From Helianthus annuus (Eukaryota; Streptophyta; Magnoliopsida; Asterales; Asteraceae): 64,000 bases of DNA. Shown piece by piece: positions 11,587 through 22,612 of this stretch. A model generated the notes under the pieces. The model ran no database searches, was not told the DNA's origin, and worked only from the letters and a program-made list of their open reading frames with translations. Both the position numbers and the translations under genes were made by a program. The stretch covers positions 84,433,675 to 84,497,674 of the forward strand of contig NC_035444.2 of NCBI RefSeq assembly GCF_002127325.2, given 5' to 3'. Every line of letters starts with the position of its first letter. The stretch's first letter is position 1.

Positions 11587-12162
11587 ATGGCTAAGGTTAT
11601 CGCATGGAGGTTTGAAAGGAAAGAGAAACGATTCATCATAAAGTTCTCTGACAGGAGAAGGGTAAAGATAAGGACAATAAAAGCCATGATGGGAATGAAT
11701 GAAAATGTTCAGAAGGATATCCTGGCCCTTGGGGTTCCAATAGACAACGATTGTGAAAGAACGAGAACTGTAATAAAAAGATTGGAGAGAAAGTTTCAAG
11801 CAGAAGATGATGATGATGATATTGAAGATACTCATATATCTAAACTTAGCAGTTGGGTATTGCATGAGGAAGAAGGAACACTTGAAGTGACTTATAAAAA
11901 CGGGGTGCAATATTGAAGGCCAATGAAAGAAATGTTGAAGACAGGGTTGCTATCTATAATTGAACAACTCTGTGATTTAACACCTTCAAACGATCCAAAA
12001 TCCAATGATGCAGTGATATTCAAGAATAGGCTGTAGCAAAGAAGAGATGAGCTAATGGTGTTATACGCAAAAATGAAATTTGATGATGAAGAATCTGAAG
12101 AAAGTGATGAACAAAGCGATAGGTACATCTCTGATGTAATCCCACCTACGGAAGACTATTAG
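11587..12162 (+). pseudogene. Broken ORF of unknown family inside the AAAACGCCA element
   Basis: ATG at 11587 opens a basic N-terminus (MAKVIAWRFERKEKRFIIKF), then a charged helical region and an Asp-rich stretch (QAEDDDDDIEDTH). A TGA follows at 11914-11916. The same frame continues (PMKEMLKTGLLSIIEQLCDL) through a TAG at about 12034 to an acidic C-terminus (DDEESEESDEQSDRYISDV) and a TAG at about 12160. With both stops read through it would be about 190 residues. The composition is coding-like, unlike the surrounding AT-rich DNA. It could be a captured host gene fragment or an accessory gene of the element family. No domain is recognised and no function is offered. Confidence 0.55.
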
Positions 12163-12565
12163 TTTATTTTGATTTTCGTGTTATTGTAGTTTTATAAAAT
12201 ATTAATCTATGGTAATGAATTATTAACAAAAAGATACAAAACGCCAAAAATGACATGGAAAAAGCCATCACGCCAAAAAATTAACTATGTGACACAAAAA
12301 GAATTAATTCAACGAGAAGAAATCTGAGAAAAAACAGTAAAACGGCAAATAATTAATAAATCTACATAACGCCAAAATTATCTTGCACACAAAAAATAAA
12401 GAAGCATGTCAAACACGAAAATCGTGAAAGGAAAAGAATACTAAAAAGACAAAAAAACCCCTCGGACCCTGATCATGCCCCGCGCCACGTGTTCGGCCAG
12501 GATGCGTTCTCACCGTTCTCACACTTTTTGCCGTTTTCTCCTGATCCCGTTTCTATATATATATA

Positions 12566-13375
12566 GGGATCCTAAGAGAAGTCCACCCTATTTGAGAAAC
12601 TTGAGAAGCAATCTGGACTACACATTTTCCCTAAGCAAAAAATGCAAAAAAAGGTGAAAAAATGTTATTTTTTTTTGGAAAAATCAGAGCTTTTTCTTTA
12701 AGTTTTTTTTTTATTTTTTATTTTCGGATTATACACATGTGTATATTGTTAAACTTTTAACTATACATATGTGTATATTGTCAATTATACATATATGTAT
12801 ATATATGTTTAAAATTGAAAAATAAGTGTTATAAACCCTAAACCCTAAAGTTAAACCCTAATGCTAAACCCTAAACCTAAACCCTAGTTCTAAACCCTAA
12901 AGCTAAACCCTAATGTTAAACCTTAAAGCTAAAGCTAAACCCTAAAGCTAAACCTAATGCTAAACCCTAAAGTTAAAGCTAAACCATAAAGCTAAACCCT
13001 TAATGCTAAACCCTAATGCAAACCCTAAAGCTAAAGCTAAACCCTAATGCTAAACCCTAATGCTAAATCCTAAATACTATTGCTAAATACTAATGCTAAA
13101 CCTTAAACCCTAATGCTAAACCCTAAATACTAATGCTAAACCCTAAATAACACTTATTTTTCAATTTTAAACATGTATATACATATATGTATATTTGACA
13201 ATATACACATATGTATAGTTAAAAGATTAAAAATATACACATGTGTATAAATCCAAAAAAAATGTAATTTTTTTTTTGTATTTTTTTTACATTTTTTTGC
13301 TTAGGTAAAATGTGTGGTCTAGAATGCTTCTTAAGTTTCTCAATTAGGCTACTACTTCTCGCATGATACTTATCC
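12566..13375. mobile_element. TA-flanked foldback element with telomere-like core
   Basis: Lies between TA tracts 12554-12565 and 13376-13399. The left end GGGATCCTAAGAGAAGTCC pairs with the right-end complement AGGATAAGTATCATGCGAGA. The inverted arms (about 12566-12830 and 13150-13375) share TTTGAGAAACTT-, CCCTAAGCAAAAAA- and ACACATGTGTATA-type words. The centre is a CCCTAAA-rich array. No coding sequence. Confidence 0.8.
12832..13150 (+). repeat. Interstitial telomere-like CCCTAAA array
   Basis: About 20 copies of AAACCCTAA alternate with GCTAAACCCTAATGCTAAA-like variants. The plant telomere unit is CCCTAAA. Here it is mixed with GCTAAA and ATGCTAAA spacers and sits at the centre of a foldback element, so it is an internal repeat and not a chromosome end. 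Confidence 0.8.
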
Positions 13376-13399
13376 TATATATATATATATATATATATA

Positions 13400-13820
13400 G
13401 GGTAAGGTTCATGCGAGAACCACCTTTATTGCGAGAACCGCGATAACCAATGTGAACACAATTTAAAATAGCTAGAAAAACCTAAAATAACCTAACCCCC
13501 ACCCCCCCCCCCCCAAAAAAAACCTAACCCCCCGCCCCCCCCCCCCCCAAGCTAAAATGTTAAAAACTTAACCCCCAAAAAAACCGTAAAAAATTAAAAA
13601 AAAATCAAAATAACACAAAAAAAAAAATTAATATTTTTTAAGTTAAAATCGCTACTTTTAGTAGCCAAAAAAAATTTTTTTTTAAATTTTTTTAATTTGT
13701 TTTTTGGCTACTAAAAGTAGCGATTTTTTTATAAAAATATTTTAAAAAAAAATTTGTGTGTTTTTTAGTTATTTTTAGGTATTTTTAGTTGTGTTCACAT
13801 TGGTTCTCGCGTTTCTCGCA
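13400..13820. mobile_element. TA-flanked element, GCGAGAACC family (short copy)
   Basis: Between TA tracts 13376-13399 and 13821-13853. The left end is GGGTAAGGTTCATGCGAGAA, then CCACCTTTATTGCGAGAACC and ATGTGAACACAA. The right end is GTGTTCACATTGGTTCTCGC followed by TTCTCGCA, so its outermost ~25 bp are missing. Centre: C-tracts (about 13498-13548) and a palindrome around GCTACTTTTAGTAGCC (about 13650-13720). The same ends occur at 34279 and 50206. Confidence 0.75.
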
Positions 13821-13853
<33 letters not shown>

Positions 13854-14259
13854 GGTTTAGGTTCCTGTAAAAAGGGACATTTTTCGTGAGAAGTGTGAGA
13901 AGACATAGGTATTGATATGTAGGCATCATGTTTTGGACTTAGGCATGATGTTTTGCATTGTTTTGGCAAGAAAAACATCAAACATAACAATTTAAGACAT
14001 AATACAATGATTTATAGGCTTAAAACTTAAAACACCATGCCAAGAACATTTAGTAGCGTGTTTTAATTGTTAAGTAGTGTGTTTTAAATTTCATGCCTAT
14101 AATACATTGCATTGTGTTTTAAATTGTTATATTTGGTGTTTTTCTTGGCAAAAAAACCCAAAACATCATGTCTAAGTACAAAACACGATGCCTACATTTC
14201 AATTCCTATGCCTTCTCACACTTCTCATGAAAAATGTCCTTTTTACAGGAACCTTACCC
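13854..14259. mobile_element. TA-flanked foldback element, GGTTCCTGTAAAAA family, copy 1
   Basis: The left end is GGTTTAGGTTCCTGTAAAAA, then CGTGAGAAGTGTGAGAAG. The right-end complement is GGGTAAGGTTCCTGTAAAAA, then CATGAGAAGTGTGAGAAGGC. Inverted arms extend about 130 bp and carry GGCATCATGTTTTG-type words. A second copy lies at 31195-31459. Confidence 0.82.
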
Positions 14260-14271
14260 TATATATATATA

Positions 14272-14521
14272 GGGTGAGGATAATGAGAAAACTGCTTAAA
14301 TGTGAGAAAGACAAAAAGTAAAAGTATTAAAATATTAATAACAAATAAGACAAAAAAGTAGTAAATTGACCAAATTACTCTTATGACAATTAAATATAAA
14401 AAACATAATAAGACAAAAAGAATTCACTTTTAATCTCAACCATCCATCTCAAAAGATCAATGGTGTAAAAGTGGTTCTCACGATTTTTGCAACTATGTGA
14501 GGTTTTCATTTTAACCCATCC
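14272..14521. mobile_element. TA-flanked MITE-like element, 250 bp
   Basis: Between TA tracts 14260-14271 and 14522-14536. Left end GGGTGAGGATAATGAGAAAA; right end GTGGTTCTCACGATTTTTGC with a terminal TTTTAACCCATCC. It contains a CAACCATCCATCTCAAAAGA segment also present in the element at 22458. Confidence 0.7.
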
Positions 14522-14544
14522 ATATATATATATATACAAGGTTT

Positions 14545-15232
14545 ATGTACAATATTTTCTTAAAGTATGACTTTTGTTTAGTATATACTGATGATATACT
14601 CGTAGCAAGCCAAACAGTACAAGAACATGAAAAACATTTACAACAGGTGTTTGAAGAAATAAAAAAGAATGGAATAGTAGTTTCTAAACGGAAAATGGAA
14701 TTATTTAAAAGAAAACTATCTTTCCTAGGATTAGAAATAGGTAACGGAAAATAGAATTACAATCACATATCTATACAAAAATACTTGATTTCCCAGAAAA
14801 AATTGAAAATTTAAAACAAATACAAGCCTTTCTGGGACTGGTCAATTATGCTAGAAAATTTGTTCAAAATTTATCAAAGTTAGTAGGGCCTTTATACAGT
14901 AAAACAACAAAAAACGGCCAAAGGTACTTTAATTCAGAAGATATAAAACTAGTTAAGGAAATTAAAATGGCAATTAAAAATATTAAACCACTAGAATTAC
15001 CACTTGTTACAGATTACATAATTATTGAGACAGATGGATGCAAAGAAGGATGGAGAGCAGTTCTTCTCTATAAACCAAATAAATATAGTCCTAAGCAAGA
15101 AGAGAAAATTTGTGCTTTTGCAAGCGGTAATTTTTAAAACAAAATAAGTTGGACTAGTATCGATTTTGAAATACAGGCATTGATATATGCATTGTAAAAT
15201 AACATCCCAGAATTCAATAAAAAATTCTTGCA
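14545..15232 (+). pseudogene. Endogenous pararetrovirus (Caulimoviridae-like) RT/RNase H fragment
   Basis: The 5' part encodes the end of a reverse transcriptase palm with the YTDDILVAS catalytic box at about 14587-14613. A frame change near 14750 is followed by an RT thumb/connection-like stretch and then the RNase H start. Its ETDGC catalytic-Asp context lies at about 15027-15041, and an acidic DFE motif lies at about 15160, just before a stop (about 15196-15198). Motif spacing and the short linker to RNase H fit plant pararetroviruses better than gypsy or copia elements. Only the C-terminal third of the polymerase is present. The frame is broken and there are no other viral genes, so it is a dead relic. 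The (TA)n at 14522-14536 abuts its 5' side, suggesting TA-targeted elements landed beside it. Exact genus not assigned. Confidence 0.7.
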
Positions 15233-15736
15233 TTCTCAATCATCCTTGTGGCACACTAAAATTCTCTCCGTCACTCCTTAGCCTAACCTCCTAGCTTCTT
15301 AGTTTCGTTTATTGTTCTTCATATTATATTCCAAAAAAACGAGTCTTTTTTACCTTTTGTTACCTCTTGTTCAATCCGCTGTGCATAAATCTCAAGGTTT
15401 GCTAGAGCTTCTGCCTTCACATTCAGTAGCCATTTTCTTGTAACCCACTGTAAGAAAATTTTTTATCCCCCTTATTTAATTTTTACTGTAATATTTTTAC
15501 TTTTTACTGCTTTTACCTTTTTAATATTTCTATCAATAATTTAATATTTCTGTCAATAAATTTAAAAATTTAACATATATATTTCTGTTAATAAATTTAT
15601 ATATATATATAGGAATGGGATCAGGAGAAAACGATTTGATGTGTGAGAACAGTGAGAACGATTTTCATCCATAGGATCTTTGTGATTTGTGGCTAAGATG
15701 ATGCGGTGGTTTTTTTCTAAATAATGGGAACCTTAT

Positions 15737-18700
15737 TGTGACACCTGTGTCACTTCAACCGTCAAACAAATACCAAACCAATGAAATATTGTATTTCATA
15801 CTTGGGATTTGTATAAATATGTGTATCGTTTGCACATATTGATTCTTGTTCGATTTCGGGCCTTAAATCGCTTTCTGGAAGGTTATACGCGATCTGATGC
15901 ATAAATATAACCAGTTTAATGCAACAAACACTCCGAAATAGTGACATAGGCTTAACATACCTTAAATAACCCTTAACATAACTTAGAAATAAGTTTTGGA
16001 TGGTTTGGTATGCCAAAATCAAGTTTATTCGCTTACAGGGACTAAATTCGACAAACTGCGAAAGTATATCAATTTGTACTGTAATAGACCCTCCGGAACT
16101 TGATCATAAGTTAAACACACACTAAATATCCTTTACATAGCTTAGAAATAGGCTTTGAGGTGTTCGGTGTGCTAAAATAAACTTTATGCTCATTCAGGGA
16201 CTAAAAGCGTCAAAAAGTGCATAAGTTTGCATTTTCGCGCATATTTTACGTTCTGAATACTTCCGGACTTCCAAAAATTTATGTAAGCATTAAAATATTT
16301 TATTTTAGTGTTTGGCATGATAAAATCCCATTCGTCGCTTAATTTGGATCGTTTTTGCGTTCGTTACGACTTCCGTCGTAATTAACCGAACAACGCAACC
16401 GTACGACCAAACGAACCGACATCCGAGATATTTTTGAGCATGTTTTGAGTTCCCTATACTTTAACTTCATTTTAGAGGCTTGAAATGAGGTTAACGGGGC
16501 TTAAACGTGTCAAAAATGGGCCAAAATACATGTTTCTGAAGTACAGGGACTAAAACTGCCATTTCTGAAAGTTGTGCAGATCAGACAAGGCCAGGCGGCC
16601 CGCCTGAGTTTTGTCTATATGCTGACGCGGGCCGCGTGAAAGGCCCAGTAACAGAAAACCATTTTTTAAAACAGCAGCTTGTATTCGTTGAACTTGGACA
16701 TGTTTTTGATCAATCTAGGGGCTGATTTTGATGGTTTTTAGTTACCCCTTGTATTGTAAAACAATGGGCACAAGTGGGGGCCAAGATTTAAGCTCGATTA
16801 TCGAGAAACGATCCTAATGGTTGTGCCTTTCCTATAAATACCCAACCCATTTGCCATCTTCCTCACATTTGATCTGAGTTTTTCTCTAAGTGGTTGTGTT
16901 TGTGCACTTCCTACCTGAGATAACTTGGAATCAAACCTTTCGGGGACCTTTTGTAAGTATTCTTTCGCGTTTTTCATTCGTTTTAGTGTTAAAGTCAAAC
17001 TGTGTTTGACTTTCTGCATTGACCAGTTTATGGTCAACGCGAAGTTCGTTTGAACTTCATAACGTGAGTGTAATCACGATGACTATAGTCCCTAGTGACT
17101 ATACCTACTGATTTCCACGTTATCTAGGCTCAGTGACGAGTCGTAGTTTCGGCCAAAATGCGTTTTCTCGCGTATTTTGTAACCAAACTACTCTAGGGTA
17201 TTAAAACTGTTTGTTTTAACACCAAACCTGCTTTCTAACTTTACTAAACATGTTCTAGCATGTTTAGCTCGTCGCTTTTAGATTTGTGCTTGTTTAGGGT
17301 CGTAAGGTAAGCGATCTAATCAATCGCTTACGCTTACGAACCCGACCCATTTGGTCGATCTTTAGGATCCGACCAAACACTTTAGGTGACCATAGTTGTA
17401 TAGGGAATAACCTTCCGAGGTTATACCTTATGGTCACTTCGTTTAAGTAGTTGTATGATAGGTAGTTTATATGCCTTAGGTAAATTACCAAAATGCCCTT
17501 TTTGGGCCAAAATTCATTTTAAGCCTATGTAACGTAATTTTTGACATCTAAACTGATTTAACAACAATATTAAACATGTTAAGGCATATCTTGCTTGTCA
17601 TAGGACTAGTTAGGCGTTCCGAATGCGTTTTACGCAAACGACGCGTTAAAGTGGCATAAGCTACCTAAACGGGTCGTAATGGGTCAAAAGCACTTAGGAT
17701 AGGTTTCGTTTTAGTACGTAGGCTTTGTTAAACCATATTACATAATTTCCCATACTTATTTGGTTGACGAACCCTCGTACTACCCGATCCTCCGATAGGT
17801 CCGTTTATTAATGTAGATACCTATATAGGTGCCGTTTGATTCCATGATCTTCTAGCTTTGCTTGGTGGTTATCCTAGGACTTCTAAGCAACCTCAAGTGA
17901 GTACATAGTCCCCTCTTTTACTGTTTTCCAAACGTTTTGGGGTGGAACACATGTGCGTACTTGTTACTTTCATGATTTCATGCTTTTATATCATATACTT
18001 GCTATGTTCACTAGTACACTATTAGTACATGATTTTATTACGTTTTTGCTATGTATGCCCATTGTGTGCATATTTAGTACATCGTTTTACATGACATTTT
18101 ATGCTATGTATGTTTATCATACTTAGTACATTTTACATCACATGCTATGTATGCCCATTGTGTGCATATTTAGTACATCGTTTTACAAGACATTTTATAC
18201 TTTGTTTCATGCAATGTATGTCCACCCGCCGCATACTTAGTACATTGTTTGTGCATTCTTACCTATGGTTTGGTTGTTACATATTTCACTTGCCATACAT
18301 GACATTTTGTTTACACATTACTTGATTGACATTTGACAACGGTTTAGACGTGGGCAATTTACATTGGTGGTTTATGTGGGTAAGTGATTTGAGTAACGAG
18401 ACGTGTGTAATGTGATACAAGCATCGTGGATACGCCGCTGGTACTTCCTATATATAAGTGCTTGTATTATATTACATGGCGTAGCGTTATTTAAATCATT
18501 CATTTGGATTTATACATTGTTACACAAATAACATATTTTTCAGAAGACATTGTTTTACAAAACAGTTTGTTTTATACAAACTCATTTTTCACTTGGTTAT
18601 TCATTTAACCTTACATCATTCTTTTAACTATACATATCTATCATCGATTTTCAAACATTTTATAAAAGCAAACACTTAAACTGGATTCATGACAAGTTTT

Positions 18701-19053
18701 TGGTAAAACATTTTCTTAAACCTAAGTCATGAATCCTGTTTTTCATAAAACCTATGTACTCGCCGGCATTTTTATGCTGATGTATTTTCACATGTGTTTC
18801 AGGTACAATAGTTGATGATGTTTGATGATGATATTGATGCATGCTCACATAGGATTGGACGAGGCCTTAGTGACATTAAAAGATGCAAGACTAGTTAATT
18901 TTTGTTATGTTTCTTTATTGTTAAGACATTGTAACTCATTTAATTCAATAAAACGAAATTTGTTTAATCCATGGTTGTGAAACAATGATTCTGTTACAAC
19001 ACTCCCCGACGTTTCCGCCACGTTTTGTTGTTCTACGTGGTCGGGGTGTGACA
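15737..19053 (+). mobile_element. Large solo LTR (Ty3/gypsy-like), 3317 bp
   Basis: Starts TGTGACACCTGTGTCAC and ends GGGGTGTGACA, with 5-bp duplication CTTAT at 15732-15736 and 19054-19058. The uninterrupted sister copies of the surrounding array read ...CCTTATAACTACC..., which confirms the insertion point. TATA box at 16833-16840. There is an internal ~180-bp duplication (about 15930-16210) and a repeated block around TATGTATGCCCATTGTG (about 18040-18200). Contains ACGCGGGCCGCG (about 16624-16635). No internal coding region or second LTR, so it is a solo LTR. Recalled resemblance is to long chromovirus LTRs of the aster family. Confidence 0.9.
16833..16840 (+). promoter_or_regulatory. TATA box of the 3.3 kb LTR
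   Basis: TATAAATA within CCTTTCCTATAAATACCC, about 1.1 kb into the LTR, followed by a plausible leader. Indicates + strand orientation. Confidence 0.55.
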
Positions 19054-20110
19054 CTTATAATTACCAGGAGGGGTAAAATTGGAAGATATAGTATCGATTT
19101 TGAAATACAGGCATTGATATATGCGTTGTAAAACATCATCCCAGAATTCAATAAAAATTTCTTGCATTCTCAATCATCCTTATGGCACACTAAAATTCTC
19201 TCCGTCACTCCATAGCCTAACCTGCGAGCTCCTTAGTTTCGTTAATTGTTCTTCATATTATATTCCAAAAAAAAGAGTCTTTTTTACCTTTTGTTACCTC
19301 TTGTTCAATCCGCTGTGTATAAATCTCAAGGTTTGCTAGAGCTTCTGCCTTCACATTCAGGAGCCATTTTCTTGTAACCCACTGTAAGAAAATTTTTTAT
19401 CCCCCTTATTTAATTTTTACTGTAATATTTTTACTTTTTACTGCTTTTACCTTTTTAATATTTCTATCAATAATTTAATATTTCTGTCAATAAATTTAAA
19501 AATTTAACATATATATTTCTGTTAATAAATTTATATATATATATATAGGAATGGGATCAGGAGAAAACGATTTGATGTGTGAGAACAGTGAGAACGATTT
19601 TCATCCATAGGATCTTTGTGATTTGTGGCTAAGATGATGCGGTGGTTTTTTTCTAAATAATGGGAACCTTATAACTACCAGGAGGGGTAAAATTGGAAGA
19701 TACAGTATCGATTTTGAAATACAGGCATTGATATATGCGTTGTAAAACATCATCCCAGAATTCAATAAAAATTTCTTGCATTCTCAATCATCCTTATGGC
19801 ACACTAAAATTCTCTCCGTCACTCCATAGCCTAACCTGCTAGCTCCTTAGTTTCGTTCATTGTTCTTCATATTATATTCCAAAAAAAAGAGTCTTTTTTA
19901 CCTTTTGTTACCTCTTGTTCAATCCGCTGTGCATAAATCTCAAGGTTTGCTCGAGCTTCTGACTTCACATTCAGGAGCCATTTTTTTGTAACCCATTTTT
20001 ATCCCCCTTATTTAATTTTTACTGTAATATTTTTACTTTTTACTGTTTTTACATTTTTAATATTTCTTTCAATAAATTTAAAAATTTATCATATATATTT
20101 CTGTTAGTAA

Positions 20111-20153
<43 letters not shown>

Positions 20154-20745
20154 AACGCGATCAGGAGAAAACGATTTGAAGTATGAGAACAGTGAGAACG
20201 ATTTTCAGCCATAGGATCTTTGTGATTTGTGCCTAAGATGATGCGGTGGTTTTTTTCTAAATAATGGGAACCTTATAACTACCAGGAGGGGTAAAATTGG
20301 AAGATATAGTATCGATTTTGAAATACAGGCATTGATATATGCGTTGTAAAACATCATCCCAGAATTCAATAAAAATTTCTTTCATTCTCAATCATCCTTA
20401 TGACACACTAAAATTCTCTCCGTCACTCCATAGCCTAACCTGCTAGCTCCTTAGTTTCGTTCATTGTTCTTCATATTATATTCCAAAAAAAGAGTCTTTT
20501 TTACCTTTTGTTACCTCTTGTTCAATCCGCTGTGCATAAATCTCAAGGTATGCTAGAGCTTCTGCCTTCACATTCAGGAGCCATTTTCTTGTAACCCACT
20601 GTAAGAAAATTTTTTATCCCCCTTATTTAATTTTTACTGTAATATTTTTACTTTTTACTGCTTTTACCTTTTTAATATTTCTATCAATAATTTAATATTT
20701 CTGTCAATAAATTTAAAAATTTAACATATATATTTCTGTTAATAA

Positions 20746-20792
<47 letters not shown>

Positions 20793-21344
20793 AATGGGAT
20801 CAGGAGAAAAATATTTGATGTGTGAGAACAGTGAGAACGATTTTCATCCATAGGATCTTTGTGATTTGTGGCTAAGATGATGCGGTGGTTTTTTTTCTAA
20901 ATAATGGGAACCTTATAACTACCAGGAGGGGTAAAATTGGAAGATATAGTATCGATTTTGAAATACAGGCATTGATATATGCGTTGTAAAACATCATCCC
21001 AGAATTCAATAAAAATTTCTTGCATTCTCAATCATCCTTATGGCACACTAAAATTCTCTCCGTCCCTCCATAGCCTAACCTGCTAGCTCCTTAGTTTCGT
21101 TCATTGTTCTTCATATTATATTCCAAAAAAAGAGTCTTTTTACCTTTTGTTACCTCTTGTTCAATCCGATGTGCATAAATCTCAAGGTTTGCTCGAGCTT
21201 CTGCCTTCACATTCAGGAGCCATTTTTTTGTAACCCATTTTTTATCCCCCTTATTTAATATTTTTGTAATATTTTTACTTTTTACTGCTTTTACATTTTT
21301 AATATTTCTGTCAATAAATTTAAAATTTATCATATATATTTCTG

Positions 21345-21348
<4 letters not shown>

Positions 21349-21422
<74 letters not shown>
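21349..21422. repeat. Long (TA)n tract in array copy 5
   Basis: About 74 bp of pure TA, the longest here. Equivalent tracts in sister copies are about 15 bp (15597-15611), about 40 bp (20113-20151), about 40 bp (20750-20790) and about 20 bp (21670-21689), though flanking sequence is nearly identical. Confidence 0.9.
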
Positions 21423-21424
<2 letters not shown>

Positions 21425-21689
21425 AACACGATCAGGAGAAAACGATTTGAAGTATGAGAACAGTGAGAACGATTCTCAGCCATAGGATCTTTGTGATTTG
21501 TGGCTAAGATGATGCGGTGGTTTTTTTCTAAATAATGGGAACCTTATAACTACCAGGAGGGGTAAAATTAGAAGATATAGTATCGATTTTGAAATACAGG
21601 CATTGATATATGCGTTGTAAAACATCATCCCAGAATCATCATATATATTTTTGTTAATAAATTTATATAAGTGTGTATATATATATATA

Positions 21690-22405
21690 GGAACACGATC
21701 AGGAGAAAACGATTTGAAGTGTGAGAACAGTGAGAACGATTTTCAGCCATAGGATCTTTGTGATTTGTGGCTAAGATGATGCGGTGGCTTTTTTGTAAAT
21801 AATGAGAACCTTATAACTTCCAGGAGGGGTAAAATTGGAAGATCTAAACAAGGGTGCACATGCTAATCACATGCCATTTTCCCCCACCATATTTAAATGC
21901 CAATAACTTTTTTATAAGTGATTATTTTTCTAAAAAAATTACACCATAGAACTCAGCGTTTTTTCATCTTTCCAACGAGTATACTATTGGTATACTTTTC
22001 GAAAAAGAATGAAATGGGTTTTATGGTGTTTTTCTGAAATGTGTGTTTTATGGCATTTTAGACTAGTTAATTTTATGGCGTTTTTCTGAACTATGTGTTT
22101 TTATGGCGTTTTAACTAGGCATTTTCATTGCGTTTTTCTGAACTGAGTGTTTTATGGCGTTTTAAACTGAGTTTTTCATGGCATTTTTCTGAACTGAGTG
22201 TTTTATGGCGTTTTAACTGGGTATTTTCATGGCGTTTTTTTTGAATTTGGTGTTTTTATGGCGTTTTATCTGAACACCCAGTTCATGTGTGTGGGTTTTT
22301 TTTGACAGTATTACCCCTTAGTGTAATTTAGCATCAATGCTACATGTCAACTCCAAAATCGTTCTCACCGTTCTCACACTTTTCACCGTTCTCTCTAAAT
22401 CTTGA

Positions 22406-22407
<2 letters not shown>
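21690..22407. mobile_element. TA-flanked TIR element, AAAACGCCA family, copy 3 (short)
   Basis: The left end is GGAACACGATCAGGAGAAAA, then GTGTGAGAACAGTGAGAACG, and is the last of the left ends repeated through the tandem array. The right end is CGTTCTCACCGTTCTCACAC, then TAAATCTTGACC, next to a 50-bp TA tract (22408-22457). From about 22015 to 22270 the interior iterates TTTTATGGCGTTTTAACTGG-like units, the complement of the AAAACGCCATAAAA word in the 10 kb and 31 kb elements. The original left boundary before amplification is probably 15612. Confidence 0.75.
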
Positions 22408-22457
<50 letters not shown>

Positions 22458-22459
<2 letters not shown>

Positions 22460-22612
22460 ATGGGTTAAAATATTAAAAATATAATAAGACAAAACGAATA
22501 AAATATTAGATAAGGTAACTTTTAATCTCAACCATCCATCTCAAAAGATCAATTATGGAAAAGTGGTTCTCACGGTTTTCACAACTAGGGGTGGTTTTCA
22601 TTTTAACCCATT
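22458..22612. mobile_element. TA-flanked MITE-like element, relative of 14272-14521, right flank lost
   Basis: Begins GGATGGGTTAAAAT directly after the TA tract and ends GGTTTTCATTTTAACCCA. Shares CAACCATCCATCTCAAAAGA and GTGGTTCTCACGGTTTTC with the 14.3 kb element. No TA tract follows, so the right border is inferred from the inverted end only. Confidence 0.6.

Larger units (their letters stand above)
10085..12553. mobile_element. TA-flanked TIR element, AAAACGCCA family, copy 1 (2.47 kb)
   Basis: Flanked by (TA)n on both sides (10055-10084 and 12554-12565). Inverted ends: left GGTCAGGATTTAGAGAAAAC then GTGTGAGAATGGTGAGAACG; right, as complement, GAAACGGGATCAGGAGAAAA then GTGTGAGAACGGTGAGAACG. 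The interior has about 17 dispersed copies of AACGCCA/AAAACGCCA, many followed by A or T, and two coding remnants. The element at 31525-33870 is a second copy with matching ends and interior. No transposase is recognisable, so it is taken as non-autonomous. Superfamily is undetermined, because a TA duplication cannot be measured inside a TA repeat. Confidence 0.8.
15150..21836. repeat. Six-copy tandem array, ~0.6 kb unit (pararetrovirus tail + TA tract + element end)
   Basis: Unit order: the RNase H tail of the pararetrovirus fragment, about 400 bp of noncoding sequence, a (TA)n tract of variable length, then the left end of a TA-targeted element (GGGATCAGGAGAAAACGATT, GTGAGAACAGTGAGAACG) through GGAGGGGTAAAATTGG. 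Boundaries: copy 1 about 15150-15736 (cut by an LTR), copy 2 19054-19668, copy 3 19669-20270, copy 4 20271-20910, copy 5 20911-21540, copy 6 21541-21836 (internally deleted). Copies are nearly identical outside the TA tract, so the amplification is fairly recent. Confidence 0.85.

Noticed and set aside
12832..13150. True telomere or chromosome end
   Set aside because: The CCCTAAA units are interrupted by variants and lie between the inverted arms of a transposable element.
21091..21483. 130-codon minus-strand frame with a long Tyr-Ile run
   Set aside because: The Tyr-Ile run is a translated (TA)n tract and the rest is array unit DNA repeated in copies where the frame is broken. Similar Tyr-Ile frames at 22340, 24440, 31330 and 50595 were dropped for the same reason.
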